DNA from: Acidobacteriaceae bacterium
GTDB taxonomy: Bacteria > Acidobacteriota > Terriglobia > Terriglobales > Acidobacteriaceae
Direction: 5' to 3'
Assembly: GCA_025462735.1 (NCBI GenBank)
Contig: JAOAPC010000017.1
Location: forward strand, 1-64,000
DNA length: 64,000 nt
Shown: one piece after another, positions 1 to 7,872 of the stretch
Numbering within the stretch: position 1 is the first letter of the stretch
Layout: every line of letters begins with the position of its first letter
Program-made: the position numbers and the translations under genes
The notes under the pieces: generated by a model
Seen by the model: only the letters and a program-made list of their open reading frames with translations
What the model was told of the DNA's origin: nothing
The model's database searches: none

Positions 1-64
1 GCAGTTCCCATTGAGATTCGCCGGGCAGCTTAAGATTGAGTCAGCTGCCTCTACCATCGAACGA

Positions 65-313
65 CTACGCGACAGGGCCGCTGTCGTCTGCATCGGCCGG
101 CGCGATCACTATGAGCACTCGTTGTCCTAGGTTCCAGCCTTCCCGGTTTGGCAACCGCAGCTCCGCATAAAGCGGCTCCGCGCCTTCCACTGAGACGGTC
201 ACACGTTCCCGGTGATCTTCATAAAGTCCGGCACGCGAGATCTCAGTTATGTTTCCTGTTAGTTTGAGCGTTCTTGTACTTAGCACAAAAGCCTCCACCC
301 GAAAGGAATACAT
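65..313 (-). CDS. small hypothetical protein (82 aa)
   Basis: Short soluble protein with alternating hydrophobic residues suggesting a small beta-rich domain (residues about 4-70), no signal peptide and no membrane segment. A PilZ-like fold is possible, but no diagnostic RxxxR/DxSxxG signature is visible, so I leave the function open. It lies about 200 bp downstream of the histidine kinase on the same strand. The start is the only ATG giving the full domain. Confidence 0.5.
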   Translation of the reverse strand: MYSFRVEAFVLSTRTLKLTGNITEISRAGLYEDHRERVTVSVEGAEPLYAELRLPNREGWNLGQRVLIVIAPADADDSGPVA

Positions 314-516
314 ATCGTTCCGGAAGAATTCCGATGTTAGTGACAGAACCGGGCATGCACAATCATTTAAAGGACTAAACAGAAACTCCGCTTTGATGAA
401 TATTCGCAGTTGAGATGCCTGTTCAACTCAGTCGTAAAACTTTCGTGATAGTCACATTGCCCTTCAGCGCGGACTGTCTCAAGCTATTTGCCAACACGTG
501 CGGAAATGCTGAGACA

Positions 517-1653
517 CTATAAAGGGATGGTTGCTACGATGCGCGTGCCCCTCCCTAATTTGCTGTGGACCATCAACCTGCCACCGATGTTTTCAGCCCG
601 CATTCGCAAGGCGAATAGACCAAAACCTTTCGTTGCAGACGAAAGCGGGGACGCCGAGAAGCCTCGCCCATTGTCTAATATTGCCAAGCGCACGTGTCCT
701 TCGCTATATGCCACTTCAACTCGGACCACGGTGGCTCGGGCATGCCTGAGCACATTTGCCATTGCTTCTTTGCCAATGCGCAAGAGTTCCAGGCGGACTT
801 CCGGTGCAAGCTTGCGGACTGATTTCTCCATGCGCAGGCGCAACTCGATCGGAACACCCTCAAAAAGTCTCCGCGCCAAAAACCCCAAAGCGACTGCCAG
901 ATCTTCGTTGCCGAACGATTCCTTAGAGAGCGCCCAGATCGATCGACGACCCTCAGCAAGATTTTCGCTGGCAAGTTTTCGCAAACGGCGAAGCCTCTGA
1001 CGTCCTTGTTCGAAGTTCTCGCCGAGTTCCTTATCCGCCACTTCCAGCTGTAGCACAACCGCGTTTAGGCCCTGGACCACGGTATCGTGGATTTCCCCCG
1101 CCATGCGGGAACGTTCGTTCAATACGGCATCTTCCCGGAGGACCGCTTCCCTTCTCTTATGCTCAGTAATGTTGGTCAGTGAGCTGAGAACTCCCGCGGT
1201 TTGCGATTGCCGTCCTGGTATGGGGTACGCGCCGAAAAGCACGTCGCGATAATCGCCCTTACGCCGTACCAGACGGTATTCCGAGCCTGAAGTAGTCAGG
1301 CCGTGCAGAGCTCTGACGCAGGGCCATTCCGCTATAGGAATATCGCGGCCATTCACGTCGAACATTTCACCCCAGATACTTGGGGCCCTGCTAACCAGCT
1401 CCCCTTCGGGGTCCTTCTGCGCAAGTTGCCTTGCTTCCTCATTGACGAAGGTTATTTTCCCGGCCGCATTGCACAACACGATCCCCACGCTCAACCTGTC
1501 TAAAAAAAGGTGCAGCAGTGCGATTGTGCTGAAACCGGTGAGACCTTCATAGGAACGTCTAATTACCTCAAACTTGGGAGGAGACGAAACAGCCCGAATA
1601 CTATGAGGACGTGGACTTGAATCGCCCCCGTTGGCGTGCGCAGTCGATTGCAT
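517..1653 (-). CDS. PAS-containing sensor histidine kinase, NarX/DegS type
   Basis: Cytoplasmic sensor kinase of 378 aa without membrane segments. A PAS domain spans about residues 47-165 and ends with a PAC-like stretch. The HisKA_3 dimerisation/phosphoacceptor helix has the motif EIHDTVVQGL with His189. The HATPase region follows, with an N box (KEAMANVLRHA, about residue 305) and a G box (DNGRGF). This HisKA_3 architecture is the one paired with NarL/FixJ regulators, and such a regulator lies immediately upstream on the same strand (gap about 100 bp), so the two probably form one two-component system. The signal is unknown; a PAS domain can sense redox, gas or a small ligand, but no haem or flavin signature can be assigned. 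Confidence 0.9.
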   Translation of the reverse strand: MQSTAHANGGDSSPRPHSIRAVSSPPKFEVIRRSYEGLTGFSTIALLHLFLDRLSVGIVLCNAAGKITFVNEEARQLAQKDPEGELVSRAPSIWGEMFDVNGRDIPIAEWPCVRALHGLTTSGSEYRLVRRKGDYRDVLFGAYPIPGRQSQTAGVLSSLTNITEHKRREAVLREDAVLNERSRMAGEIHDTVVQGLNAVVLQLEVADKELGENFEQGRQRLRRLRKLASENLAEGRRSIWALSKESFGNEDLAVALGFLARRLFEGVPIELRLRMEKSVRKLAPEVRLELLRIGKEAMANVLRHARATVVRVEVAYSEGHVRLAILDNGRGFSASPLSSATKGFGLFALRMRAENIGGRLMVHSKLGRGTRIVATIPL

Positions 1654-1754
1654 TTGGTGCCTCCGTTTGGCCAGAAGAACGGACGGAACACATTGAAACG
1701 GGCGAGCAGTGCAACCAGCGCAGTTTCATCATCGCGAGCTGCACTCTGGGCTAC

Positions 1755-2597
1755 CTATGTGGCAGCAGCCAGGTCCAAATGAACAAGCCCTCGCTTGACT
1801 GCTACATTGATCGCCTCCGTACGGCCCGTAACTTTCAGCTTTTCCAGGATGTGGGTCATATGCACTTTGACGGTCGACTCACTTATGTTGAACGCTGTCC
1901 CAATTTCTTTGTTACTTTTTCCCGCGGCAACTGCACTTAGAACCTGAGTCTCTCGCAGGGTCAGTTCTCGATCCGCCACACGCCTTGCCAGCCGCGCTCC
2001 GATCTGTGGCGGGACCCATGTCTTACCTTCGGACACACCGCGAATGCAGTCAGCTAATTGCTTCGCCGTGGCATCTTTGAGGATGTACCCCAGCGCTCCA
2101 GCCCGTAGTACCCGGTAGATGTCTTCCTCCAGTTGATAACTGCTGATCACAGCGATACGAGCGCTTGGCTCTTTTTCGCAAATAGAAATAAGTGCGGTGA
2201 TCCCATCGACACCAGCCATTCTGAGATCGAGCAACGTGACAGCAGGACGGTGCTTGAAATACTGTTCCACCGCTTCACGTCCATTGCTGGCTTCGGCGAC
2301 AACTCGCATACCCGGTTCTCGGCTGATCAAGGAAACCAAACCTTCTCGTACTACCGGATGGTCGTCAGCAACCAGGACCGTGAGTACACCCGTGTGGTGA
2401 TCGGGAGCGCTGACCGGTGTACGCTGTTCAGGCTCGATCCCATAACTACGTCTAAAATTGCCGTAATTTCCCGGCAAAGGCAGGTCCGCTTTGTGCGGGA
2501 TCTCTTGGACTCTTGGTTCTGGGGAACTGGTCTGGATGCGAGCTGAGGAACGATCCCAGCTTTCGCGAGAAGGAAAAGTCTTCTGACTGGTAGGCAT
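1755..2597 (-). CDS. NarL/FixJ family response regulator
   Basis: Receiver domain from about residue 72 (acidic pair D78-D79, phospho-acceptor D124 in LLDLRM, lysine K174 in YILKD), followed by a LuxR/GerE helix-turn-helix (about 212-265, LTLRETQVLSAVAAGKSNKEI). It has an unusually long N-terminal extension of about 70 residues rich in P, S and R. This may be non-coding, in which case translation starts closer to the VLTVLVADDHP segment; I keep the long start because the frame is open. It precedes the histidine kinase gene and is probably its partner. Confidence 0.88.
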   Translation of the reverse strand: MPTSQKTFPSRESWDRSSARIQTSSPEPRVQEIPHKADLPLPGNYGNFRRSYGIEPEQRTPVSAPDHHTGVLTVLVADDHPVVREGLVSLISREPGMRVVAEASNGREAVEQYFKHRPAVTLLDLRMAGVDGITALISICEKEPSARIAVISSYQLEEDIYRVLRAGALGYILKDATAKQLADCIRGVSEGKTWVPPQIGARLARRVADRELTLRETQVLSAVAAGKSNKEIGTAFNISESTVKVHMTHILEKLKVTGRTEAINVAVKRGLVHLDLAAAT

Positions 2598-2962
2598 TTA
2601 AAAACTCCATTCTTGTGCTTATGATCGTTCGTTGTTTATGACTTGTTCGGCCCGGCCTACACTCTCTACCTCTCGATATTTTGAAGAACGAACAGAACCG
2701 AAGGCTCAAGCTACTCCGTTCTGGCAAGCTACATAGAGACTCTGACTGCCGAATAGATCAAGGACTGACACCGCGTCGTCTTAAGCGTGCGTCAGAATCA
2801 ACGTGGATTCAGTTTTTACAATTGCTGCGACGGCGAGGAGCCCTATAGATGCGGACGTCGGCTAACATTCGCAACGACAAATTCATGATTAACCGAGGTA
2901 CGTTACGGCACAGTCAAAAAGCGGACAGTCGTAGAAAAAAATTTAACGCTCTGTACTCTTCA
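2598..2962. other. intergenic region without a recognisable gene
   Basis: About 365 bp between the start of the response regulator and the 3' end of the Crp/Fnr gene. It should contain the promoter of the two-component operon, but I cannot place a convincing -35/-10 pair, operator or terminator hairpin in it. Confidence 0.5.
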
Positions 2963-3670
2963 TCATGCTCTTCGTCGCTCACGTCGTTGAACAATTTCCG
3001 AATCTGAATCAACCGACTCCTCGCGAGCGGAATCGTTCGGCGTAGCGGATGTGCTCGAAGGAACTGACGAGAGCGCAGACAATTCCGCCTTTTTCAATCG
3101 CTTCATAAGAGCGTTCACATGCTGGCGGCTGATACCAATCATCTCTGCCAAGGCTTGCTGGCTAATTTTTGGTGGAGGGGTCCTACCCTGCCTATCTCTG
3201 AATTGCACAAGGGAGGAGATCACTCGCGCCAAGCTCTCTTCACTTGGATCAACAAGACGGTTCGCGAGATCGGTCTGAATTCTTACATTGCGCGCGACCA
3301 GCAGAGCGACGAAGCTCAAAACGGCGTCCCCGCCCGCCACTATCATCTGCTTCACTAGCGAAGCGTCGATTTTCACCAGCTGGACGTTGGTAAGGGCAAT
3401 CGCGCTCTGAAATCGAACCGGGTGGTCCCGCGAAATGCAGCTTTCTCCAAAGAAGCTGCCGCTGCTGGCGACAGACACAATGGCTTCTTTGCCTTCTTTG
3501 GACACCACGGTCAACTTCACCGTGCCATTCTCAATGTAAAAAAGAGCTTCGCTCCGATCGCCTTGCGAGAAAATAACCTGGTTCTTGCGATATAGAGTGG
3601 GTCTTCTGTCACATTTCACAGCGGCAAACAAAACCTTGATATCAAAACTATTGACGAGTGGCGGACTCAT
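2963..3670 (-). CDS. Crp/Fnr family transcriptional regulator
   Basis: An N-terminal cyclic-nucleotide-binding-like beta-roll (about residues 20-130, containing the GxFFGE element at GSFFGES) is followed by a Crp-type HTH (about 165-195, ISQQALAEMIGISRQHVNALM). No Fnr cysteine cluster is present, so this is not a classical Fe-S FNR. After the HTH, the usual C-terminal strand/helix is replaced by a low-complexity S/T/R-rich tail. A small indel near the 3' end may have changed the reading frame, but the recognition helix is intact. The target and effector are unknown. Confidence 0.85.
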   Translation of the reverse strand: MSPPLVNSFDIKVLFAAVKCDRRPTLYRKNQVIFSQGDRSEALFYIENGTVKLTVVSKEGKEAIVSVASSGSFFGESCISRDHPVRFQSAIALTNVQLVKIDASLVKQMIVAGGDAVLSFVALLVARNVRIQTDLANRLVDPSEESLARVISSLVQFRDRQGRTPPPKISQQALAEMIGISRQHVNALMKRLKKAELSALSSVPSSTSATPNDSAREESVDSDSEIVQRRERRRA

Positions 3671-3836
3671 CTTGCACTTCCTGTACAGCTGGTTAAATCA
3701 TAGGCCGAGATTTATTAGGACGCGATTAAGATTAGCTGGACGTTTATTTTCGTGTCGCGTACACTCGATACGTTTGTGATACGACCAGGTTTGGATAGCA
3801 ACCTTACCGGTTCTCCATCGGGACAGGGTGCCGACC

Positions 3837-4148
3837 ATGAAGAAAAAACAAAGTAAGGGAGCCTCGCTTCACTTTCCATCGGTACCACTGGCGCAAGCAA
3901 ACAGGCGCGCAAGCAAACACTATAAAATCGTGCGCGACATCCTGACCGATGTGGCGAGACTGGACGAATTCAGCGCTATCAAAATTAATCTAGCGGAAAT
4001 CGGGAAAAATAAAGCGGAGCTGCGTGCGGCAATTCATCGAGCTGCTAAGAGGCACAAAGTGCCGCTCGCCACGACCTCTGACGAGAAACATTTGTATGTT
4101 TTTCGTTCTTCGAACAGCGGGAACAAACCCCAGGGGTTACAGAATTAA
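3837..4148 (+). CDS. small hypothetical protein (103 aa)
   Basis: Basic, soluble protein with a predicted alpha-helical centre and a K-rich N-terminus. I chose the ATG preceded by AGGGTG at a normal distance; a GTG nine bases upstream is the alternative. No family recognised. It is convergent with the next gene, whose stop codon lies 2 bp away, so the two genes end almost back to back. Confidence 0.55.
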   Translation: MKKKQSKGASLHFPSVPLAQANRRASKHYKIVRDILTDVARLDEFSAIKINLAEIGKNKAELRAAIHRAAKRHKVPLATTSDEKHLYVFRSSNSGNKPQGLQN

Positions 4149-4149
4149 A

Positions 4150-4401
4150 CTATGCGCGTTTATTGTTGCTGGCTATTTTTAGAACTTCACGCCGGAGCTG
4201 CGGATTCTTGGCCAATTCCGTAATGAACAGGCGTTGAGCGGCGGGATGTTTGGCCAGCGTAGCTAGTACTTCTTTCTGCAGCCGCCGATTTCGCGCCACT
4301 TCTCGGAATGCCTGACGGCTCAGTTCCGGCTTGCGTGCGATTGCCAGAGCAATCCGCCGGATCTGCGATGGATCTTTGAATGAGACGATGTGAAAACGCA
4401 T
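4150..4401 (-). CDS. small helical-repeat hypothetical protein (83 aa)
   Basis: All-helical protein built from repeated units of about 14 residues of the type ALAIARKPELSRQAF / EVARNRRLQKEVL / TLAKHPAAQRLF / ELAKNPQLRREVL, so it is an internal tandem repeat of amphipathic helices. No catalytic motif. It ends 2 bp from the end of the upstream gene on the other strand. Function unknown; the repeat suggests a protein-interaction surface. Confidence 0.55.
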   Translation of the reverse strand: MRFHIVSFKDPSQIRRIALAIARKPELSRQAFREVARNRRLQKEVLATLAKHPAAQRLFITELAKNPQLRREVLKIASNNKRA

Positions 4402-4592
4402 GCCTGATTTCTCGAGCTTGATAGAAATTGCTTGAAGTAATTCTTTCAGCTCCGCGCAAGACCTTCAGCTTACGTTGGTAACTTCTGCGCTACCAAAGAC
4501 CTACGCCCGCTTCCAACCTCAAACCCAACAGGCCGGTGCCGCTTGACTGCCTCCGATGGAATCATGTCTGATCCAACCATAGGAGTTGTGCA

Positions 4593-5291
4593 ATGAAAGC
4601 AGCCTCAAGCGGACCGGCCTTTCTCTTTGACCTGGACGGCACCTTGGTGGACACCGTCTATCAACATGTGCTCGCCTGGCGGGAAGCTCTGGAGAGCTGT
4701 GGCATTGAGCTCTCTGTCTGGCGCATTCATCGCCGCGTGGGCATGAGCGGAGGTCTTCTTACTAACGCGCTCCTCCGCGAAACTGGTAAGCCGGTCACTC
4801 CGGAGCAGTCCGCGGAACTGCAACGCCGTCACGCCGAGGCTTACGCCCGGCAAGCTGGCAAGGTCCGGCCCCTCCCCGGCGCGCGTGAGTTGCTGAACGT
4901 GCTGACGAAGGAAGGTGTTCCTTGGGCGATAGCTACAAGTGGTCGTCTGGACTTTGCCCAACGCGCCATTGATGTACTGCAGGTCGGTCCTAAAATTCCC
5001 ATCATCACGCGCGACCAAGTCGAACGCGCAAAACCTGATCCGGATTTATTTTTCGCCGCTGCCGAGCGCTTGGGAGTAGACATTCACAACTGCTGGGTCG
5101 TTGGAGACAGTGTCTGGGATTTACTAGCGGCGCAGCGCGCTCGGGCCCTCGGAATAGGCGTTCTTTCGGGCGGTTATGGTCAGGACGAACTCGAGCGGGC
5201 AGGCGCGTACCGGGTTTATCAGGATCCCAACGACTTGCTACAACACCTTGATGAAGTCGGGGTTCGGGTCCACGTTAAAAGTGGGAAATGA
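4593..5291 (+). CDS. HAD-superfamily phosphatase (phosphoglycolate phosphatase / beta-phosphoglucomutase-like)
   Basis: Haloacid dehalogenase fold of 232 aa. Motif I is DLDGTLVDT with nucleophile D13 and acid D15, motif II is the ATSGR region, motif III is the K of ERAKPDPD, and motif IV is VVGDSVWD. An alpha-helical cap sits between motifs I and II (about residues 20-90), as in the Gph/PgmB subclass. AGGAG lies 7 nt before the ATG. The substrate cannot be read from sequence; a sugar phosphate or phosphoglycolate is usual. This was the native neighbour of the tRNA-Ala gene before insertion of the mobile element, whose left end begins 80 bp downstream. Confidence 0.88.
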   Translation: MKAASSGPAFLFDLDGTLVDTVYQHVLAWREALESCGIELSVWRIHRRVGMSGGLLTNALLRETGKPVTPEQSAELQRRHAEAYARQAGKVRPLPGARELLNVLTKEGVPWAIATSGRLDFAQRAIDVLQVGPKIPIITRDQVERAKPDPDLFFAAAERLGVDIHNCWVVGDSVWDLLAAQRARALGIGVLSGGYGQDELERAGAYRVYQDPNDLLQHLDEVGVRVHVKSGK

Positions 5292-5371
5292 ACTGGGCGG
5301 GGATTGCGTTTCGTCAACCACTGTGCAGGTCGCGCAAGCCGCGCAGAATGTGAATGTTTCTAGTCGTGAGA

Positions 5372-5421
5372 TGGTGGAGCTAGTCGGGATCGAACCGACG
5401 ACCTCATCGTTGCGAACGATG
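5372..5421 (-). repeat. attL: 50-bp displaced 3' part of tRNA-Ala
   Basis: Identical over 50 bp to the anticodon-arm-to-CCA portion of the tRNA-Ala gene at the right end. It lacks the 5' half of the tRNA, so it is the original 3' end displaced by integration. The repeat breaks inside the anticodon arm region, a common crossover position for tyrosine integrases that target tRNAs. Confidence 0.92.
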
Positions 5422-5468
5422 GCGTCCGCCCTTCCCGCCCGCGCCCAGAGCGGCATTCGACAACAATC

Positions 5469-5487
5469 ACGGTCCAAAACGGTCCAA
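5469..5487 (+). promoter_or_regulatory. candidate integrase arm-type site (left)
   Basis: Sequence acggtccaaaacggtccaa: two copies of acggtccaa in direct repeat with a 10-bp period (one helical turn), 47 bp inside the left att repeat. The same 19 bp occurs in the same orientation 60 bp inside the right att repeat. Paired short direct repeats flanking a core are the expected layout of integrase arm sites; binding itself is inferred. Confidence 0.6.
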
Positions 5488-5556
5488 CACTTTCAGGCTT
5501 GCCGGGAAAGTTGCCTCACAGTTTTTCCGGCTTCGTTCCCACTCTTCGCGACGTGC

Positions 5557-5796
5557 TCAGCGGGCCATGATTTCTAGGTCACGATAGCGGACATCCGTGG
5601 TCACGAGATCATGCAACTCTTTCTTAATGGAACACTCGTCGGCGATAACGATGTGTTGGATTGCACCGGGATCGAATTGCCCAACGTAAATCTCTCCTGC
5701 TTTGCGTTCCAGACGTTTCAACATGCGAATGCATCGCCACTCTTGTTCGAACGCGTACCTCATGCGCTTCCTCGGCACCATGGCCTTTGTAGCGTA
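5557..5796 (-). pseudogene. C-terminal remnant of a DUF2971-type protein
   Basis: The translated segment begins at YATKAM and contains FEQEWRCIR and IYVGQFDPGAIQHIVI, which resembles the conserved C-terminal part of DUF2971 proteins (T-K-x...YExEWR followed by a G-x-I-x-x-I strand). Similarity continues upstream of the first ATG (5781) to an in-frame stop at 5797-5799, so the N-terminal two thirds are missing. The fragment lies just inside the left end of the mobile element and is most simply a truncated gene. Family assignment is from memory of the motif. Confidence 0.5.
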
Positions 5797-6366
5797 TCAA
5801 GAGCTATTGCGTTGAGTCTCGACCCGGCTCACATCCAGAATCGGCGCCCCTGAAACAATTTCACACTTGTCGAGCAGCTCGCGAAGATTCCCGCTGAGTC
5901 TCATGCCAGAGAGTGCTTCCCGCGCACACGGCCGGATCGCGTAGACCATTAATCCCTCGAAGAGATCGGCAGCAATGCCGTGCGCCGCGCGTCCGTCTTT
6001 AATGAGCGCATATCGGAAATCTTTCACCGCAATGTGATCGATGCGACTGGATCGGACCGACGTGACCGTCAATTCGAAGTCGCGCACACGCAGTTTTCTT
6101 TGTGATCCGCCAGCGTCGGGAATCCCAAATTCTTGCACCAACGCAATCAGCCGATCCTTCAGGCGCTCCGCTGGCACATCGAGCAAATAAGCAGCCTGAT
6201 ATTCATGCGAAGCCGCTGCTTCTGCTTCGAGGAAGTGATCCAGGAGCGCGGAGGCAGAGCGGACGAATGCCGGCTGAGATAGCGGTGCCAAATGGAATGC
6301 CATAGGCGAGAACCCCATGATAACGTGAGACAAGTTGCTCTGCACCGAAAATGGTGCAAACGGCAA
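5797..6366 (-). CDS. hypothetical protein (up to 189 aa)
   Basis: Soluble protein of unknown family; the most conserved-looking part is residues 90-175. In-frame ATGs at residues 17 and 22 are alternative starts and none has a strong ribosome-binding site. Its stop codon is in frame with the DUF2971 fragment that follows. It may be cargo of the element or a degraded gene. Confidence 0.45.
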   Translation of the reverse strand: MPFAPFSVQSNLSHVIMGFSPMAFHLAPLSQPAFVRSASALLDHFLEAEAAASHEYQAAYLLDVPAERLKDRLIALVQEFGIPDAGGSQRKLRVRDFELTVTSVRSSRIDHIAVKDFRYALIKDGRAAHGIAADLFEGLMVYAIRPCAREALSGMRLSGNLRELLDKCEIVSGAPILDVSRVETQRNSS

Positions 6367-6540
6367 ATCCGGGGAAATGCCTCAGGCGGGATTTCCCCGG
6401 GTTAAAGAATTTCGCGCATGTTCAATTGCAGCTACCAGCGCGCCGCGAGGAGAACACCGCTGCATGGCGAGCAGCTCGATATCGGTTTTCCGCGGCGCGG
6501 CAGGATGTCGAGGTTTCGCCGACTAGAGCGGGCTGGGCAG

Positions 6541-6720
6541 ATGCGCCTCAATTTGCAGCGGCCGCCTGCAGATTCCCCAAAGCAGGTGAGCAGTGAATCG
6601 GTCTGCGTTAAGTCGGAACCGGAGTCCCTCGAGCAAGCGCTCGATTATCTTTTCCCCGAACGGCCGCTGACAGATCTCGAACTGTTAGATGAGTTCAATC
6701 GGCTGTTTCCGCCACCCTAA
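6541..6720 (+). CDS. small hypothetical protein (about 59 aa), start uncertain
   Basis: The C-terminal 36 residues (from SEPESLEQ to LFPPP) look like a genuine acidic helical peptide with the pattern LEQALDYLFPERPLTDLELLDEF. Candidate starts are the ATG at 6541, an upstream ATG at 6505 or the GTG at 6589; none is decided by a clear Shine-Dalgarno. It is the only plus-strand gene in this part of the element. Confidence 0.4.
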   Translation: MRLNLQRPPADSPKQVSSESVCVKSEPESLEQALDYLFPERPLTDLELLDEFNRLFPPP

Positions 6721-6723
6721 CAA

Positions 6724-6882
6724 CTACTTGCAAGGGCCTTCGGTAATATCGGCGATCTCTTTCGCCGCCGCTGTATCGCCCTTGATGGCTTTTTTGATTT
6801 TGCGCAAGGCAATCATCTCCGCACGCTTTCTGGTGTTGAGTATCGCTTTTCTTTTTTTTGGTGATCTGAGTGATTTGCTCAT
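6724..6882 (-). CDS. small basic helical protein (52 aa)
   Basis: Very basic N-terminus (MSKSLRSPKKRKAILNTRKR) followed by an amphipathic helix and a short acidic end (EIADITEGPCK). It is the last gene of the leftward tail-like module, about 60 bp beyond the DUF5681-like gene. No family recognised; the charge pattern fits a nucleic-acid or structural accessory peptide. Confidence 0.5.
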   Translation of the reverse strand: MSKSLRSPKKRKAILNTRKRAEMIALRKIKKAIKGDTAAAKEIADITEGPCK

Positions 6883-6943
6883 CTTGCTAGCTTACTGAAA
6901 CGCTGAAGAGGTCGCGATCACGGTTTCCTCCCGGCGATGCAAT

Positions 6944-7330
6944 TCACTTGCTCAACTCTTTGGGCTGCTCGTCCACGAACCTGACATTGAGGTTGAAATC
7001 GACGTTAGAAGTGACTTCGGTTCCTTCCCCACCGTCCGGCGTTCCGTCGAGCATGTCGCGGACTTCGGTGAACCAGCCGAGCGAACGAGCGGCTTCTTTG
7101 AGAGCTTTTTCGGCGATTTGTTTTATGAGAGAAGGGTCCGCCAGGATGGCTGATTCAATGGCATCAAGGAGGGGTTTTCGTTTTGGACGACCGCCTGGAT
7201 TCCCAGACTCGCCTGACTTGAATTGAGTGGTTTTCCCGATGCTAGGATCGACGCCGCCATTTAGCAGCTTCACGCCATTTACACGCCTGTTCTGTGGCGT
7301 GGAAGGCTTTTCCTTTTTCGCTTTTTTCAT
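6944..7330 (-). CDS. DUF5681-like phage/mobile-element protein
   Basis: 128 aa. The central motif QFKSGESGNPGGRPKRKP matches the FKxGxSGNPxGRPK signature of DUF5681 proteins, which recur in phage and island gene clusters, sometimes near packaging genes. A helical part follows (about 60-95). The first 27 codons are embedded in a 66-bp repeat that also occurs at 13968-14033, so the lysine/proline/asparagine-rich N-terminus is repeat-derived. It lies 16 bp downstream of the 149-aa gene, so the two are probably cotranscribed. Confidence 0.65.
   Translation of the reverse strand: MKKAKKEKPSTPQNRRVNGVKLLNGGVDPSIGKTTQFKSGESGNPGGRPKRKPLLDAIESAILADPSLIKQIAEKALKEAARSLGWFTEVRDMLDGTPDGGEGTEVTSNVDFNLNVRFVDEQPKELSK
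7253..7318. repeat. 66-bp repeat with hairpin, copy A (inside the DUF5681-like gene)
   Basis: Differs from 13968-14033 at about 5 of 66 positions. It contains a stem CACGCC / GGCGTG (7282-7287 and 7296-7301) around the loop tgttctgt. Both copies have the same orientation and flank the whole tail-like module. Confidence 0.75.
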
Positions 7331-7346
7331 CTACGATTCCGAGATA

Positions 7347-7796
7347 TCAGTTCAAATGTTTCAATGAGGGAGCTCGAGCAACCTGCGACCTCTGCATCTC
7401 CATGATCATTCCCAATGACGCGAGGAAAGGCTCGAACGCCACCTGCCAAATCTGCGCAAAGGACCGGGTGTAATCACGGTCATACGCAGCTGCGGCGATT
7501 TCTTCTTTGTGCTCTATCAAGCTCGGTGCGTAGGAGAAGATGAGCGCCGGAAGTTTCTCCGGAAATCGGAGCATAGCTCCCATCAGTCCGCGCCCGATCG
7601 CCTTGGCCAGTGCCTGTGGATCATGCTCTTGTTCAAACTGCGCCGGCATCGCGTCAAAAAGTTCGTTGTTTAGCGTGAAGTACTCCTCCCGCCATTTGGC
7701 GGCCGGGATGGATCTGAGCACAGGTACGGCATACTCTTGTTCGCCGAATGTCAGCTTCAGCTCTTTCAGAACCTCGGAATCAGAACTGTTAGTCAT
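7347..7796 (-). CDS. putative phage tail assembly chaperone-like protein
   Basis: 149 aa. The N-terminal strand-rich segment (LKLTFGEQEYAVPVLRSIPAAKW) and helical remainder are of the kind found in small tail-tube/tail-assembly chaperones encoded beside tape-measure genes. A strong GGGAGG lies 7 nt before the ATG. Against this reading, the gene comes after the tape-measure and fibre genes instead of before them, and no frameshifted extension is seen. Function is therefore inferred from context and fold-like pattern only. Confidence 0.5.
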   Translation of the reverse strand: MTNSSDSEVLKELKLTFGEQEYAVPVLRSIPAAKWREEYFTLNNELFDAMPAQFEQEHDPQALAKAIGRGLMGAMLRFPEKLPALIFSYAPSLIEHKEEIAAAAYDRDYTRSFAQIWQVAFEPFLASLGMIMEMQRSQVARAPSLKHLN

Positions 7797-7872
7797 ACAA
7801 TTTACCTCCCTCTTTTTCGATGTCGAACTTTAAGCCTTCCTCGTGGTTGCGATCTTCGTGCGCTCGCTCTGG

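Noticed and set aside
488-1000. 170-codon plus-strand frame opposite the histidine kinase
   Set aside because: Ser/Arg-rich shadow lacking a ribosome-binding site.
5372-5421. Left tRNA-like sequence as a second tRNA-Ala gene
   Set aside because: Lacks the 5' 26 positions (acceptor 5' strand and D arm), so it cannot fold as a tRNA; it is an att fragment.
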